Below, in pieces: positions 1-6,505 of a stretch of 13,390 nt of DNA. Below the pieces are notes generated by a model that was not told the DNA's origin, did no database searches, and saw only the letters and a list, made by a program, of their open reading frames with translations. A program made the position numbers and the translations under genes. The DNA is from Anaerolineales bacterium (GTDB lineage: Bacteria > Chloroflexota > Anaerolineae > Anaerolineales > UBA4823), in assembly GCA_022865865.1 (NCBI GenBank), contig JALHTN010000702.1, positions 1 to 13,390 on the forward strand. The letters run 5' to 3'. Each line of letters opens with the position of its first letter. Positions within the stretch are counted from its first letter, which is position 1.

Positions 1-128
1 CCAAAAACCCTGGCTGCTTCTGCTTTATTACCCCCATTGGTCTTCAGGTATTCCAGTACTGCTTTGCGAGCTGCTTCTGGGTTGATCTGTCTCAAGGTCT
101 TGTAATCAATACGGGCTCCAGGACTCAT
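1..128 (-). CDS. Helix-turn-helix protein, N-terminal fragment (transposase/integrase-like)
   Basis: Reading leftwards from the ATG whose complement is at 126-128 gives 42 complete codons, and the frame is open at the window edge. The peptide starts MSPGARIDYKTLRQINPEAA and then reads through AVLEYLKTNGGNKAEAARVFG. The segment from about residue 22 to 43 has the helix-turn-helix pattern (GNKAEAARVFG) typical of N-terminal DNA-binding domains of IS481/IS3-type transposases and related proteins. The frame continues upstream to a TAG at 168-170 but without another ATG, GTG or TTG start. The ribosome site is weak (GGAAG about five bases upstream). It diverges from the sugar operon and seems functionally unrelated. 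It could be a resident regulator, but the start of the sequence looks more like a transposase. The catalytic part is not in the window. Confidence 0.55.
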   Translation of the reverse strand, partial: MSPGARIDYKTLRQINPEAARKAVLEYLKTNGGNKAEAARVF

Positions 129-252
129 ATGGCTTCCAATCCTCAGGTTATTGGATTCCAGCCAATTCTATCAATCGCTCTATAAAGTCTTCATACCCAA
201 ACCCCATAAAGTGTATAGTATCTCCTGGACACCGCACAGGATTCACTTGACA
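1..252 (-). mobile_element. Possible end of an insertion sequence (IS481-like), cut by window edge
   Basis: The minus strand from about 252 leftwards contains a truncated transposase-like helix-turn-helix gene. It is preceded by about 120 bases of short-ORF leader sequence. Read on the minus strand, the outer boundary would start TGTCAAGTGAATCCTGTG, with the 5'-TG expected of many insertion-sequence ends. A second possible boundary is TGTGCGGTGTCC, ending at 238. Only one end is inside the window, so neither the matching terminal repeat nor a target duplication can be seen. The call rests on the helix-turn-helix gene and the look of the end, and the exact boundary is a guess. Confidence 0.33.
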
Positions 253-275
253 ATAATTCGGGCGCTATGTATAAT
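247..275 (+). promoter_or_regulatory. Consensus sigma-70 promoter for the sugar operon
   Basis: A perfect -35 box TTGACA lies at 247-252 and a perfect -10 box TATAAT at 270-275, with a 17-nt spacer, the ideal arrangement for the housekeeping sigma factor. Transcription should begin near 282, giving a leader of about 130 nt before the first gene. A TG pair directly precedes TATAAT but is one base out of register for an extended -10. The -35 box may be the tip of an insertion sequence. No other promoter of comparable quality is visible in the window. Confidence 0.75.
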
Positions 276-290
276 GAAAAAGATGTAATA

Positions 291-306
291 ACAGGATTAC
301 AGGATT
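291..306 (+). repeat. Tandem ACAGGATT direct repeat just downstream of the promoter
   Basis: ACAGGATT occurs at 291-298 and immediately again at 299-306, about 10 to 25 bases after the predicted transcription start. A third copy lies at 236-243, just upstream of the -35 box. Repeats in these positions could be binding sites for a repressor, but they are not palindromic as most sugar-operon operators are, and chance is possible. The rest of the 129-411 gene-free stretch is A+T-rich leader in which I see nothing else convincing. Confidence 0.3.
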
Positions 307-411
307 ATTATTATTGGTTTCTAGGCCATTCTAAACAATTTTGCCCAAATATACCCAGTGAACATTTTTACCCTCTATAAATAAATATGCGAATCTATTC
401 TATAGGAGCTG

Positions 412-1389
412 ATGATGGGAAATGAGGCTTTCTCTGCAGGTCTATGGGTATTTGCGCAATCTGTTGAGAAATTTGGCGGCTATACCGAATCTTTATCGGT
501 CAGGGATCAAATTACAGCTGCAGCCTCGGTTCCTGGAATGCAAGGGCTGGAATTAATTGCCCCACTGCATGTGACGGTAGAGAACGCCAAGGATATAAAA
601 GGTTGGCTAGAGGAAGTGGACCTGAAACCGGTATCTGTCAATCCGTATGTATGGACTGAACCGATCTGGAAACGGGGAGCATTTACCTCGCCCGACCCTA
701 AAGTGCGTCGAGAAGCGATTGACACTGCCAAACGTGCCATTGATGTCGGGCATATCCTTGGCACCAAAAAGATGTGCCTCTGGCCTGGCGAGGATGGGTG
801 GGATTACCATTTTCAAGCTTCTCACAGTCTCTTGTGGGAATGGACAGCTAAGGCGGTTCGTGAAATTGCAGAATATGACCCCGAAACCCAAATCGGACTT
901 GAATACAAGCATCATGAACCACGTACACATATGCTGGTGAGTAATGCGGCCAAAACCGCTCTTCTGGGAAGTGAACTCGGTCTTCCTAACGTGGGCGGTT
1001 ATTTGGATTTTGGTCACGCATTAATGAGTCGTGAGAATCCAGCCGAGTCTGCAGCATTATTAGCCAGAAGCGGGAGATTGGTTGGGGTGCATGTTAATGA
1101 CAATTATGGTGGTGGGGACGACGATATTATGGTGGGTTCTGTCCACTTCTGGGCCATGATGGAATTCTTATTCACTTTGGATCAGATCGGGTACGACGGA
1201 TGGTTGACATTAGACCTGGTTCCAACCAGGGAAAGCCCGGTGGACGCCTGCGCTCAAAGTATCGTTTCGTTGAAGAATTACCAAAAATTACTCGAAAAGA
1301 TAAATCTAGATGATTTGTGGCGAGCTCAAAAAGAATTGGATGCTGTCGAAACCCAACGGATCATCCAGGACATACTCACTACAAATTAA
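412..1389 (+). CDS. Metal-dependent sugar isomerase, TIM barrel, L-rhamnose/xylose isomerase-like
   Basis: The 325-residue product is probably a cytoplasmic aldose-ketose isomerase with a single xylose-isomerase-type TIM barrel and no signal peptide. Ligand-like residues are E164 (IGLEYK), D199 and H202 (YLDFGH), H227 (VHVND), the aspartate run 236-238 and D268 (LTLDLV). The spacing E164-D199 and the D-x-x-H and H...DDD patterns follow what I know of Pseudomonas stutzeri L-rhamnose isomerase (E219, D254, H257, H281, D289, D327). The last ligand is Asp, not the Glu of D-tagatose 3-epimerases. The protein is about 100 residues shorter than that enzyme. The start is one of two adjacent ATGs: AGGAG at 404-408 is 3 nt from 412 and 6 nt from 415, so 415 is equally or more likely. 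It is the first gene behind the consensus promoter and precedes the ABC importer. The fold is secure and the substrate unknown. Confidence 0.8.
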   Translation: MMGNEAFSAGLWVFAQSVEKFGGYTESLSVRDQITAAASVPGMQGLELIAPLHVTVENAKDIKGWLEEVDLKPVSVNPYVWTEPIWKRGAFTSPDPKVRREAIDTAKRAIDVGHILGTKKMCLWPGEDGWDYHFQASHSLLWEWTAKAVREIAEYDPETQIGLEYKHHEPRTHMLVSNAAKTALLGSELGLPNVGGYLDFGHALMSRENPAESAALLARSGRLVGVHVNDNYGGGDDDIMVGSVHFWAMMEFLFTLDQIGYDGWLTLDLVPTRESPVDACAQSIVSLKNYQKLLEKINLDDLWRAQKELDAVETQRIIQDILTTN

Positions 1390-1429
1390 TAAAAGTGACC
1401 CACAGATCCGGGAGTTTACACACCCAAGA

Positions 1430-1462
1430 GATTAAAAGGAGGTGCAGGACCTGAGATTAATC
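1430..1462 (+). promoter_or_regulatory. Interrupted inverted repeat holding an orphan Shine-Dalgarno sequence
   Basis: In the 147-nt gap before the binding-protein gene, GATTAA (1430-1435) pairs with TTAATC (1457-1462) and AGGT (1440-1443) with ACCT (1449-1452). The two stems are separated by a symmetrical 4-by-4 internal loop and capped by a 5-nt loop. AAGGAGGTG at 1436-1444, a complete match to the ribosomal anti-Shine-Dalgarno, lies inside the structure. No ATG, GTG or TTG follows at a useful distance. A CTG at 1451 would open a 23-codon frame ending at 1522, where its TAA overlaps the AAGGAG of the next gene. There is no T-run, so it is not an intrinsic terminator. Its role is unknown. 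Confidence 0.35.
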
Positions 1463-1536
1463 CACGTATCCATTCCACCTAACCCCATCCATTTCATATA
1501 TCTCTATCAACTTTACCCCTAAGGAGAAGAAACAAA

Positions 1537-2613
1537 ATGTCTAAAAAAACTGTAGACCGACGAGAATTCATGAAAATCATGGGCACGATGGTCGGTGCCA
1601 CTGCTTTAGCGGGCTGTGCCCAAGGACAGCAAGCTGCTGGAACTGGTGGCGAAGCATTCTACACTGGAACAGTCATCCGCACGCTATCGAATGAGTACCA
1701 TGCAGCCTGGAACCGTGGTGGGCGTATCTTCGCCGAGTCTATCGGTCAGGGTGCATACAATCGACCTTTGCTCTGCGAGGGCGATAGCGTAAAGCAGCTA
1801 ACCCTGATGCAGGCATTGATCTCAGAAGGTGGCGAGAATGTAGTCTTCAACGTCGACCCCAACGATTCACCAGATGCCAAGCCGATCGCCGATTTGTGCG
1901 TTGAGAATAAAGTGTATTTCATGACTCAGTGGAATAAGCCCGACGATCTGCATCCCTGGGATTATGATCCTTATTGGGTAGCCCATATGGGTGTGGACGG
2001 AGTCCCCTCTGGTTATTATGTCGCTACAGAGCTTTTCAAAGCCATGGGCGGTTCTGGTCAGATCGTCGCCCTGCAGGGTTTGCTGTCCAATGTGCCCGCA
2101 ATCCAACGCTTCGATGGACTTTCACAGGCACTTGCAGAAAACTCTGGCATAGAATTGCTTGAAGATCAAACGGCTGAGTGGGACCGCACCAAAGCTGTTG
2201 CAGTTACAGAAGCTTTCCTGGCTAAATATCCAGATCTGACTGGAATTTGGGCAGCCAATGACAATATGGGTCTGGGCGCATTGGAAGCGCTGCGTACTGC
2301 CGGTTTGGCCGGGACGATTCCGGTGGTTGGCATCGATGGTACCAGTGAAGCGATCAACGCCACCATCTCCGGCGAATTCGCTGCCACGGTGAATAACGAC
2401 CCCATGTGGCAGGGTGGTATGGGCCTCTCCCTCCCCTACAGCGCCAAGATGGGCGTCTTCGATCCCGCCAAAGAACCCCACGAGCACCGCGAATTCTTCT
2501 TTGAACCCGTGTACGTCAATACAGATAATGCCGCACAGATCAAGGCTGATTACATCGAAGGTATCCCCAACTACGATTGGGATGATCTGTGGGGTCGTGT
2601 CCAGGAAGGTTAA
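1537..2613 (+). CDS. Sugar ABC transporter substrate-binding lipoprotein, Tat signal
   Basis: This 358-residue protein should be the extracytoplasmic receptor of the importer encoded downstream. The N-terminus has a twin-arginine export motif (DRREFMK, R8-R9), a short hydrophobic stretch and a lipobox ALAGC, giving a lipidated Cys27 after cleavage. The rest is a type I periplasmic-binding fold of the RbsB class (Peripla_BP_4). RFDG (191-194), AANDNMGLG (239-247) and VGIDG (264-268) match the regions that supply the Arg, Asn and Asp sugar contacts in ribose-binding protein. The central part is rich in aromatic residues (W132, W141, W147), which may stack on the ligand. AAGGAG at 1521-1526 sits 10 nt before the ATG. 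Tat export implies folding before secretion. The fold is certain and the ligand unknown. Confidence 0.9.
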   Translation: MSKKTVDRREFMKIMGTMVGATALAGCAQGQQAAGTGGEAFYTGTVIRTLSNEYHAAWNRGGRIFAESIGQGAYNRPLLCEGDSVKQLTLMQALISEGGENVVFNVDPNDSPDAKPIADLCVENKVYFMTQWNKPDDLHPWDYDPYWVAHMGVDGVPSGYYVATELFKAMGGSGQIVALQGLLSNVPAIQRFDGLSQALAENSGIELLEDQTAEWDRTKAVAVTEAFLAKYPDLTGIWAANDNMGLGALEALRTAGLAGTIPVVGIDGTSEAINATISGEFAATVNNDPMWQGGMGLSLPYSAKMGVFDPAKEPHEHREFFFEPVYVNTDNAAQIKADYIEGIPNYDWDDLWGRVQEG

Positions 2614-2665
2614 TCGCAATCGGATTGTCTGAAGATTCTATTCGATCTTGGCATTACCGGTTGGT

Positions 2666-2684
2666 GTTTAGAACACTACTAAAC
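2666..2684 (+). repeat. Small inverted repeat after the binding-protein gene
   Basis: GTTTAG at 2666-2671 can pair with CTAAAC at 2679-2684 around a 7-nt loop. It is the first of three potential hairpins in the 193-nt gap between the binding-protein and permease genes. Alone it is weak and could be chance. Confidence 0.3.
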
Positions 2685-2702
2685 GCTTAATCGATCACCT
2701 TG

Positions 2703-2722
2703 TCTGGATTGATAGATCCAGA
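2703..2722 (+). repeat. Second small hairpin in the binding protein-permease gap
   Basis: TCTGGAT at 2703-2709 is exactly complementary to ATCCAGA at 2716-2722, with a 6-nt loop. It stands three bases before the much stronger 2726-2765 stem, so the two probably act together as an RNA structure block. No T-run follows. Confidence 0.4.
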
Positions 2723-2725
2723 AAG

Positions 2726-2765
2726 GGCTTTAGCTTCTGGAGCAGCGTCCCCAGAAGCTAAAGCC
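2726..2765 (+). promoter_or_regulatory. Perfect 15-bp stem-loop between binding-protein and permease genes
   Basis: GGCTTTAGCTTCTGG (2726-2740) is perfectly complementary to CCAGAAGCTAAAGCC (2751-2765) around a 10-nt loop. There is no downstream T-run, so a simple intrinsic terminator is unlikely. Hairpins at this place, after the binding-protein gene of ABC sugar operons, are known (for example malE-malF) to protect the upstream message or cause partial termination, so that more binding protein than permease is made. That role is inferred from position. A repeated genomic palindrome is the main alternative. Confidence 0.65.
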
Positions 2766-2794
2766 AAGGCTGGGTGTTCCCTCAGACTGGGAAT

Positions 2795-2800
2795 GAGGAG
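2795..2800 (+). promoter_or_regulatory. Ribosome binding site that fixes the start of permease 1
   Basis: GAGGAG lies 6 nt before GTG at 2807. The longer in-frame GTG at 2774 has no good ribosome site and begins only nine bases after the 15-bp stem-loop, so 2807 is preferred. Confidence 0.6.
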
Positions 2801-2806
2801 CAGAAT

Positions 2807-3802
2807 GTGGCTTCTGTAACAGAAGGTTCTACTGACCGATTTAGTAGTTTACGAAGATTACGCTTTCCCCCCATTGTGGGTCCATTGATTGTGCTTATCG
2901 TCCTTGTTGTAATAATTTCTATTATTAATCCACGCTTTATCAGCCCAATCAACCTAGCTAACCTTGCCCGGCAAAGTTCAATTCTGATCATTATTGCCCT
3001 TGGTGAAACTTTCATCATCTTGATGGGCAGTATCGATCTTTCCATTGAAGGAAATATGGCATTAACTTCGGTGGTTATCGGAATTTTTGCGGCAAATTAC
3101 TTCAACAATAATAACTTTGGAATTTGGGCGGTTCTGCTCGCAGTCCTGGCTGGAACCTTGATGGGTTTTTTGAGCGGTATTTTCGTCGCAAAATTACGCA
3201 TCCCCTCTTTCATGGCTACGCTTGGTATGTGGTATGTTGGCCTCGGGTTGGCGACCTGGCTCTCACAAGGTATGAATCTACCTCTGCTTGATCCAATGAT
3301 CCTTTCCTGGGCACGAGGGACAATTGGACCGGTGCCCGTCCTAACATTCTTTGGAGTGGGGATGTTCTTGCTGGCCTTCTTCATTGAGCGATTTACACGC
3401 TTTGGAAGGTATATATTCGCAATTGGAGGGGGAGAAGATCGCGCTGCGCTGGCAGGTATTCCCATAAATAAGTATAAGATCATGGCTTTTACCTTATCTG
3501 GATTTTTCATTGGTGTTGGAGGAGTGCTCAATACTGCTCGAATCGGAGCAGGTACATCTACAGCAGGTCTCAATCAACTATTCGCGGCCATCACAGCTGT
3601 TGTGGTCGGTGGGACAGCTCTTACAGGGGGCACAGGAGGCGTGGTCCAAACACTGATCGGAGCCCTGATTGTTATTGTGATTGGTAATGGCATGTTATTG
3701 GCAGGAGTCCATAGCTATGCCCAGTTAGCAGTTCAGGGTGTGATCATCACCATCGCGGTGATCCTGACGTTGGATAGGAGCAAGCTACCCTACATCAAAT
3801 AA
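2807..3802 (+). CDS. Sugar ABC transporter permease 1 (RbsC family)
   Basis: With the GTG start at 2807 the product is 331 residues, normal for the BPD_transp_2 (RbsC/AraH/XylH) family. A charged N-terminus of about 20 residues is followed by many hydrophobic segments spread over the whole length. The family signature GSIDLS is at 74-79 within GETFIILMGSIDLSI. A cytoplasmic loop reads TRFGRYIFAIGGGE, and a glycine-rich AVVVGGTALTGGTGG stretch lies near the C-terminus, as in other sugar permeases. It should form the transmembrane channel with permease 2 encoded at 5391, which shares the same motifs but is clearly diverged, so a heterodimer is likely. An alternative start at 2774 would add 11 residues. 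Confidence 0.9.
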   Translation: MASVTEGSTDRFSSLRRLRFPPIVGPLIVLIVLVVIISIINPRFISPINLANLARQSSILIIIALGETFIILMGSIDLSIEGNMALTSVVIGIFAANYFNNNNFGIWAVLLAVLAGTLMGFLSGIFVAKLRIPSFMATLGMWYVGLGLATWLSQGMNLPLLDPMILSWARGTIGPVPVLTFFGVGMFLLAFFIERFTRFGRYIFAIGGGEDRAALAGIPINKYKIMAFTLSGFFIGVGGVLNTARIGAGTSTAGLNQLFAAITAVVVGGTALTGGTGGVVQTLIGALIVIVIGNGMLLAGVHSYAQLAVQGVIITIAVILTLDRSKLPYIK

Positions 3803-3817
3803 GCTTAGAGATAATCT

Positions 3818-5332
3818 ATGGATGAATTCGTATTGGAAGTGCGTAATATTTCCAAGAGCTTTCCAGGTGTCAAGGCTCTCGACCAGGTGGATCTGGGAGT
3901 TAAACCAAACGAGATTGTCGGTTTAGTGGGAGAGAATGGCGCTGGTAAGTCCACTTTGTTGAAAATCTTGATTGGAGCTTACCAACCGGATGAAGGGGAG
4001 TTCTTCATCCGTGGTCAAGTAGTGAAGGTTAAGAGTGTTAAAGAGGCAGAGGACCGCGGCCTGGCGATGGTGTTTCAGGAGCAATCTCTGCTTCCCAACA
4101 TTTCTGTCCGAGAAAATTTATTCCTGGGTAACGAAGAACAATTTCTGCGCTTTGGGGTGATTAATTGGAAGCAGATGGATCGAGAAGCCAAGCGGCTATT
4201 GGAGAAAGTAGAGCTGGATATTAACCCAAGTGCCTATACAGCTGATCTGAAGTTTGCAACTCGCCAAATGGTTGAATTAGCCCGAGTGATGTCTTTGGAA
4301 GACCGCACAAATCACCAACCGATAGTCATCCTTGATGAACCAACTACAGTTTTGGAGAAAAACGAGATTGATCTACTTTTCCAGCGCATACGCAGTTTAA
4401 AGGAAAGAGCTTCAATCATCTTTGTCTCCCATCATCTGGATGAAATTCTGGAACTCACTGACCGGGTCTATATTTTTAAGGATGGTAGAAACGTGGCCGA
4501 TCGTCAGACCAGTGAAACCAGCGAGAGTGAGCTGCACCACCTGATGGTTGGTCGCGAGCTTAAAGGGGAATATTATCGCCTGTCCAAACAAATTACTCCC
4601 GCCGATCATGTGGTGATGAGCATCCAGAACCTGACCAAAGAAGGTCAGTATGATGACTTCAGCCTTGATTTACATAAGGGCGAAATCATCGGTTTGGCTG
4701 GTGTATTGGGTTCTGGTCGCGAGGAAGTATGCCGTACGATCGCTGGCCTAGTCAACCCAGACCAGGGTCAAATTCTTATTAACAATCAACCGCTATCACC
4801 AGGCTCTCCCTCAGAATCGATCAAAGCTGGAATTGGATATGTGCCCCAAGATCGAGGGGTTGAAGGCCTGGTACTCTATCTCAGTATTGGCCCAAATATA
4901 ACTTTACCGGATATGAGCAGTGTTATTAAACGGGGATTCTTGAGTCATAAAAAAGAAAAAGAACTGGCAGAATCATGGATTGATCGAATGGCGATTAAGA
5001 CTCCCAGCGCGAATGCGTTATGCTTGAATTTAAGTGGAGGGAATCAGCAAAAAGTTGTGCTATCCAAATGGTTGGCCTCCAAAGTTCAGGTTTTTGTGCT
5101 GGATCACCCCACGCGTGGTGTGGATGTTGGCGCGAAAGAAGAAGTCTATGAGTTAATCAGGGACCTCGCCAGCCAAGGCATCTCCTTCCTGCTGATTGCT
5201 GATACATTGGAAGAGACTATCGGATTGAGCAATGTGATTCTGACCATGAAGGATGGCCAAATCACACAAAGGATCGAAGCACCAAGTGATAATAAACCCC
5301 AGCCGATTGAATTGATCCAACACATGATGTGA
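3818..5332 (+). CDS. Sugar ABC transporter ATPase, two nucleotide-binding domains (RbsA/MglA type)
   Basis: The 504-residue protein is a tandem ABC ATPase that powers sugar import at the inner face of the membrane. Domain 1 (about 1-245) has a perfect Walker A GENGAGKST (38-46), Walker B IVILDEP with catalytic E174, and the H-loop His205. Its signature is degenerate (LKFATRQ, 144-150). Domain 2 (about 265-504) has a canonical signature LSGGNQQ (405-411), but its Walker A is degenerate (GVLGSGREE, 295-303, no lysine), and Walker B reads VFVLDHP with His430 where Glu is usual. The good parts (Walker A1, E174, signature 2) would combine into one working ATP site, leaving the other inactive. It starts 15 nt after permease 1 with only a poor ribosome site, suggesting translational coupling. 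Confidence 0.93.
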   Translation: MDEFVLEVRNISKSFPGVKALDQVDLGVKPNEIVGLVGENGAGKSTLLKILIGAYQPDEGEFFIRGQVVKVKSVKEAEDRGLAMVFQEQSLLPNISVRENLFLGNEEQFLRFGVINWKQMDREAKRLLEKVELDINPSAYTADLKFATRQMVELARVMSLEDRTNHQPIVILDEPTTVLEKNEIDLLFQRIRSLKERASIIFVSHHLDEILELTDRVYIFKDGRNVADRQTSETSESELHHLMVGRELKGEYYRLSKQITPADHVVMSIQNLTKEGQYDDFSLDLHKGEIIGLAGVLGSGREEVCRTIAGLVNPDQGQILINNQPLSPGSPSESIKAGIGYVPQDRGVEGLVLYLSIGPNITLPDMSSVIKRGFLSHKKEKELAESWIDRMAIKTPSANALCLNLSGGNQQKVVLSKWLASKVQVFVLDHPTRGVDVGAKEEVYELIRDLASQGISFLLIADTLEETIGLSNVILTMKDGQITQRIEAPSDNKPQPIELIQHMM

Positions 5333-5390
5333 CGTCATAAATGACATTTTTTTTCGGCTGTATGCAATCCTTAAAGGAGACTTTTGTGAA

Positions 5391-6359
5391 ATGTCGGTGC
5401 TAACCCGCTTAGATAATCTACGTAAAACAACCAATTGGGTTGATATCATGCCCCTGGCTACCTTGATTATCCTGGTCATAATCATGACCATCGGCAGCCC
5501 TCGATTTCTATTGCCGTCCAACTTGCTCGGCTTACTCGCTCAAGGATCTACGCTATTGGTGATGGGCTTGGGCGAGACCTTCATCATTTTAATGGGGTCG
5601 ATTGATCTTTCCATCGCCCCTGTGGCTGCAATGGCAACCATTATCGTTGCCATGCTTTTGCCAGGTTATGGTTATTTGGCATTTATAGCGGGATTATTGT
5701 TTGGGGTGTTTGCCGGCGCATTAACAGGCGTGGTCCACACAAAGGCTAGGATACCATCATTCATCGCATCCTTGGGTGCTATGGGTTTATGGACTGGAGT
5801 AGCATTTATCATCACCGATGCCACACCAATTACGGTTGCAACGGAGAATAGTTTTCTCTTAAAATGGGTCACAGGCTCAACTTTCGGCGTGACCAATATG
5901 GTCTACGTTGCCATAATCACTCTGCTAATTACATACATTCTGGAAAAATATACCCGCTTTGGGAGATATGTAAAGGCCATTGGAGCAGGTGAGAAGGCGA
6001 CCAAGGTTTCCGGAGTACCCATAGACCGCATCAAAATCATGGCTTTCATTTTATGCGCTACCCTGGCGGCACTTTCCGGTGTATTACTATCCACAAGAAT
6101 GGCTGGCGGTTCGGCACGAATGGCAGATGGTTTCCTCCTGAAAGCGATTGCTGTGGTGATCCTTGGAGGCACAGCAATAAGCGGTGGTATAGGAGGAGTC
6201 CTAAGAACAGTTGTCGGTGTATTAATCGTCATGGTGCTGGATGTGGGGATGAACATGTTTGGTGTTAACCCCTGGTTCCAGCAGGCGATCTATGGTGGAA
6301 TCATCATTCTTGCAGTCGCATTAACCATCGACCGCTCCAGGATCACGATTATTAAGTGA
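5391..6359 (+). CDS. Sugar ABC transporter permease 2 (RbsC family)
   Basis: This 322-residue BPD_transp_2 permease is a diverged paralogue of permease 1. Both contain GETFIILMGSIDLSI (here 61-75), the loop YTRFGRYVKAIGAGE and the glycine-rich VVILGGTAISGGIGG. Hydrophobic segments run from residue 20 to the C-terminus. Two permease genes flanking one double ATPase predict a heterodimeric channel, unlike the homodimeric RbsC system. AAAGGAG at 5373-5379 is 11 nt from the ATG, slightly long. The same site is 6 nt from a GTG at 5386 in another frame that stops after five codons. The 58-nt gap has an 8-T run (5347-5354) after a weak 5-bp palindrome. Confidence 0.9.
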   Translation: MSVLTRLDNLRKTTNWVDIMPLATLIILVIIMTIGSPRFLLPSNLLGLLAQGSTLLVMGLGETFIILMGSIDLSIAPVAAMATIIVAMLLPGYGYLAFIAGLLFGVFAGALTGVVHTKARIPSFIASLGAMGLWTGVAFIITDATPITVATENSFLLKWVTGSTFGVTNMVYVAIITLLITYILEKYTRFGRYVKAIGAGEKATKVSGVPIDRIKIMAFILCATLAALSGVLLSTRMAGGSARMADGFLLKAIAVVILGGTAISGGIGGVLRTVVGVLIVMVLDVGMNMFGVNPWFQQAIYGGIIILAVALTIDRSRITIIK

Positions 6360-6505
6360 TCCTCTTTTAACAAATGACAAACATTAGCACATCTCTGTAT
6401 CGCTGTATTACGTTCTTAAGTAGTAACTTCCCCAGAATCAAGCGATTCACTTTCCATTCTCAAGACAGCACAATATTCAATCAAATAAAATAAAGAGAGG
6501 CTGGC

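Noticed and set aside
148..207. Minus-strand 19-codon frame (MGFGYEDFIERL...) just upstream of the helix-turn-helix gene
   Set aside because: The nearest AGGAG complement is about 14 nt from its ATG, too far, and the peptide is too short to recognise. It could be insertion-sequence leader sequence, so it is not listed as a gene.
2122..2619. Long minus-strand open frames opposite the binding-protein gene and other genes
   Set aside because: They lie antisense to clearly conserved proteins, lack ribosome sites and resemble no family, so they are shadows of the real reading frames.
2774..2806. Upstream GTG start for permease 1 adding 11 residues
   Set aside because: It has no good ribosome site and lies nine bases from a strong stem-loop, whereas GTG at 2807 has GAGGAG at 6-nt spacing.
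5334..5354. Possible intrinsic terminator before permease 2 (GTCAT/ATGAC followed by eight Ts)
   Set aside because: The stem is only 5 bp with a 2-nt loop and is A+T-rich. It sits inside a transporter operon where termination makes little sense.
6360..6505. Possible internal promoter before the first dehydrogenase (TTCACT, 17 nt, CACAAT)
   Set aside because: Each box matches the consensus at only four of six positions, within an A+T-rich gap where such matches are expected by chance.
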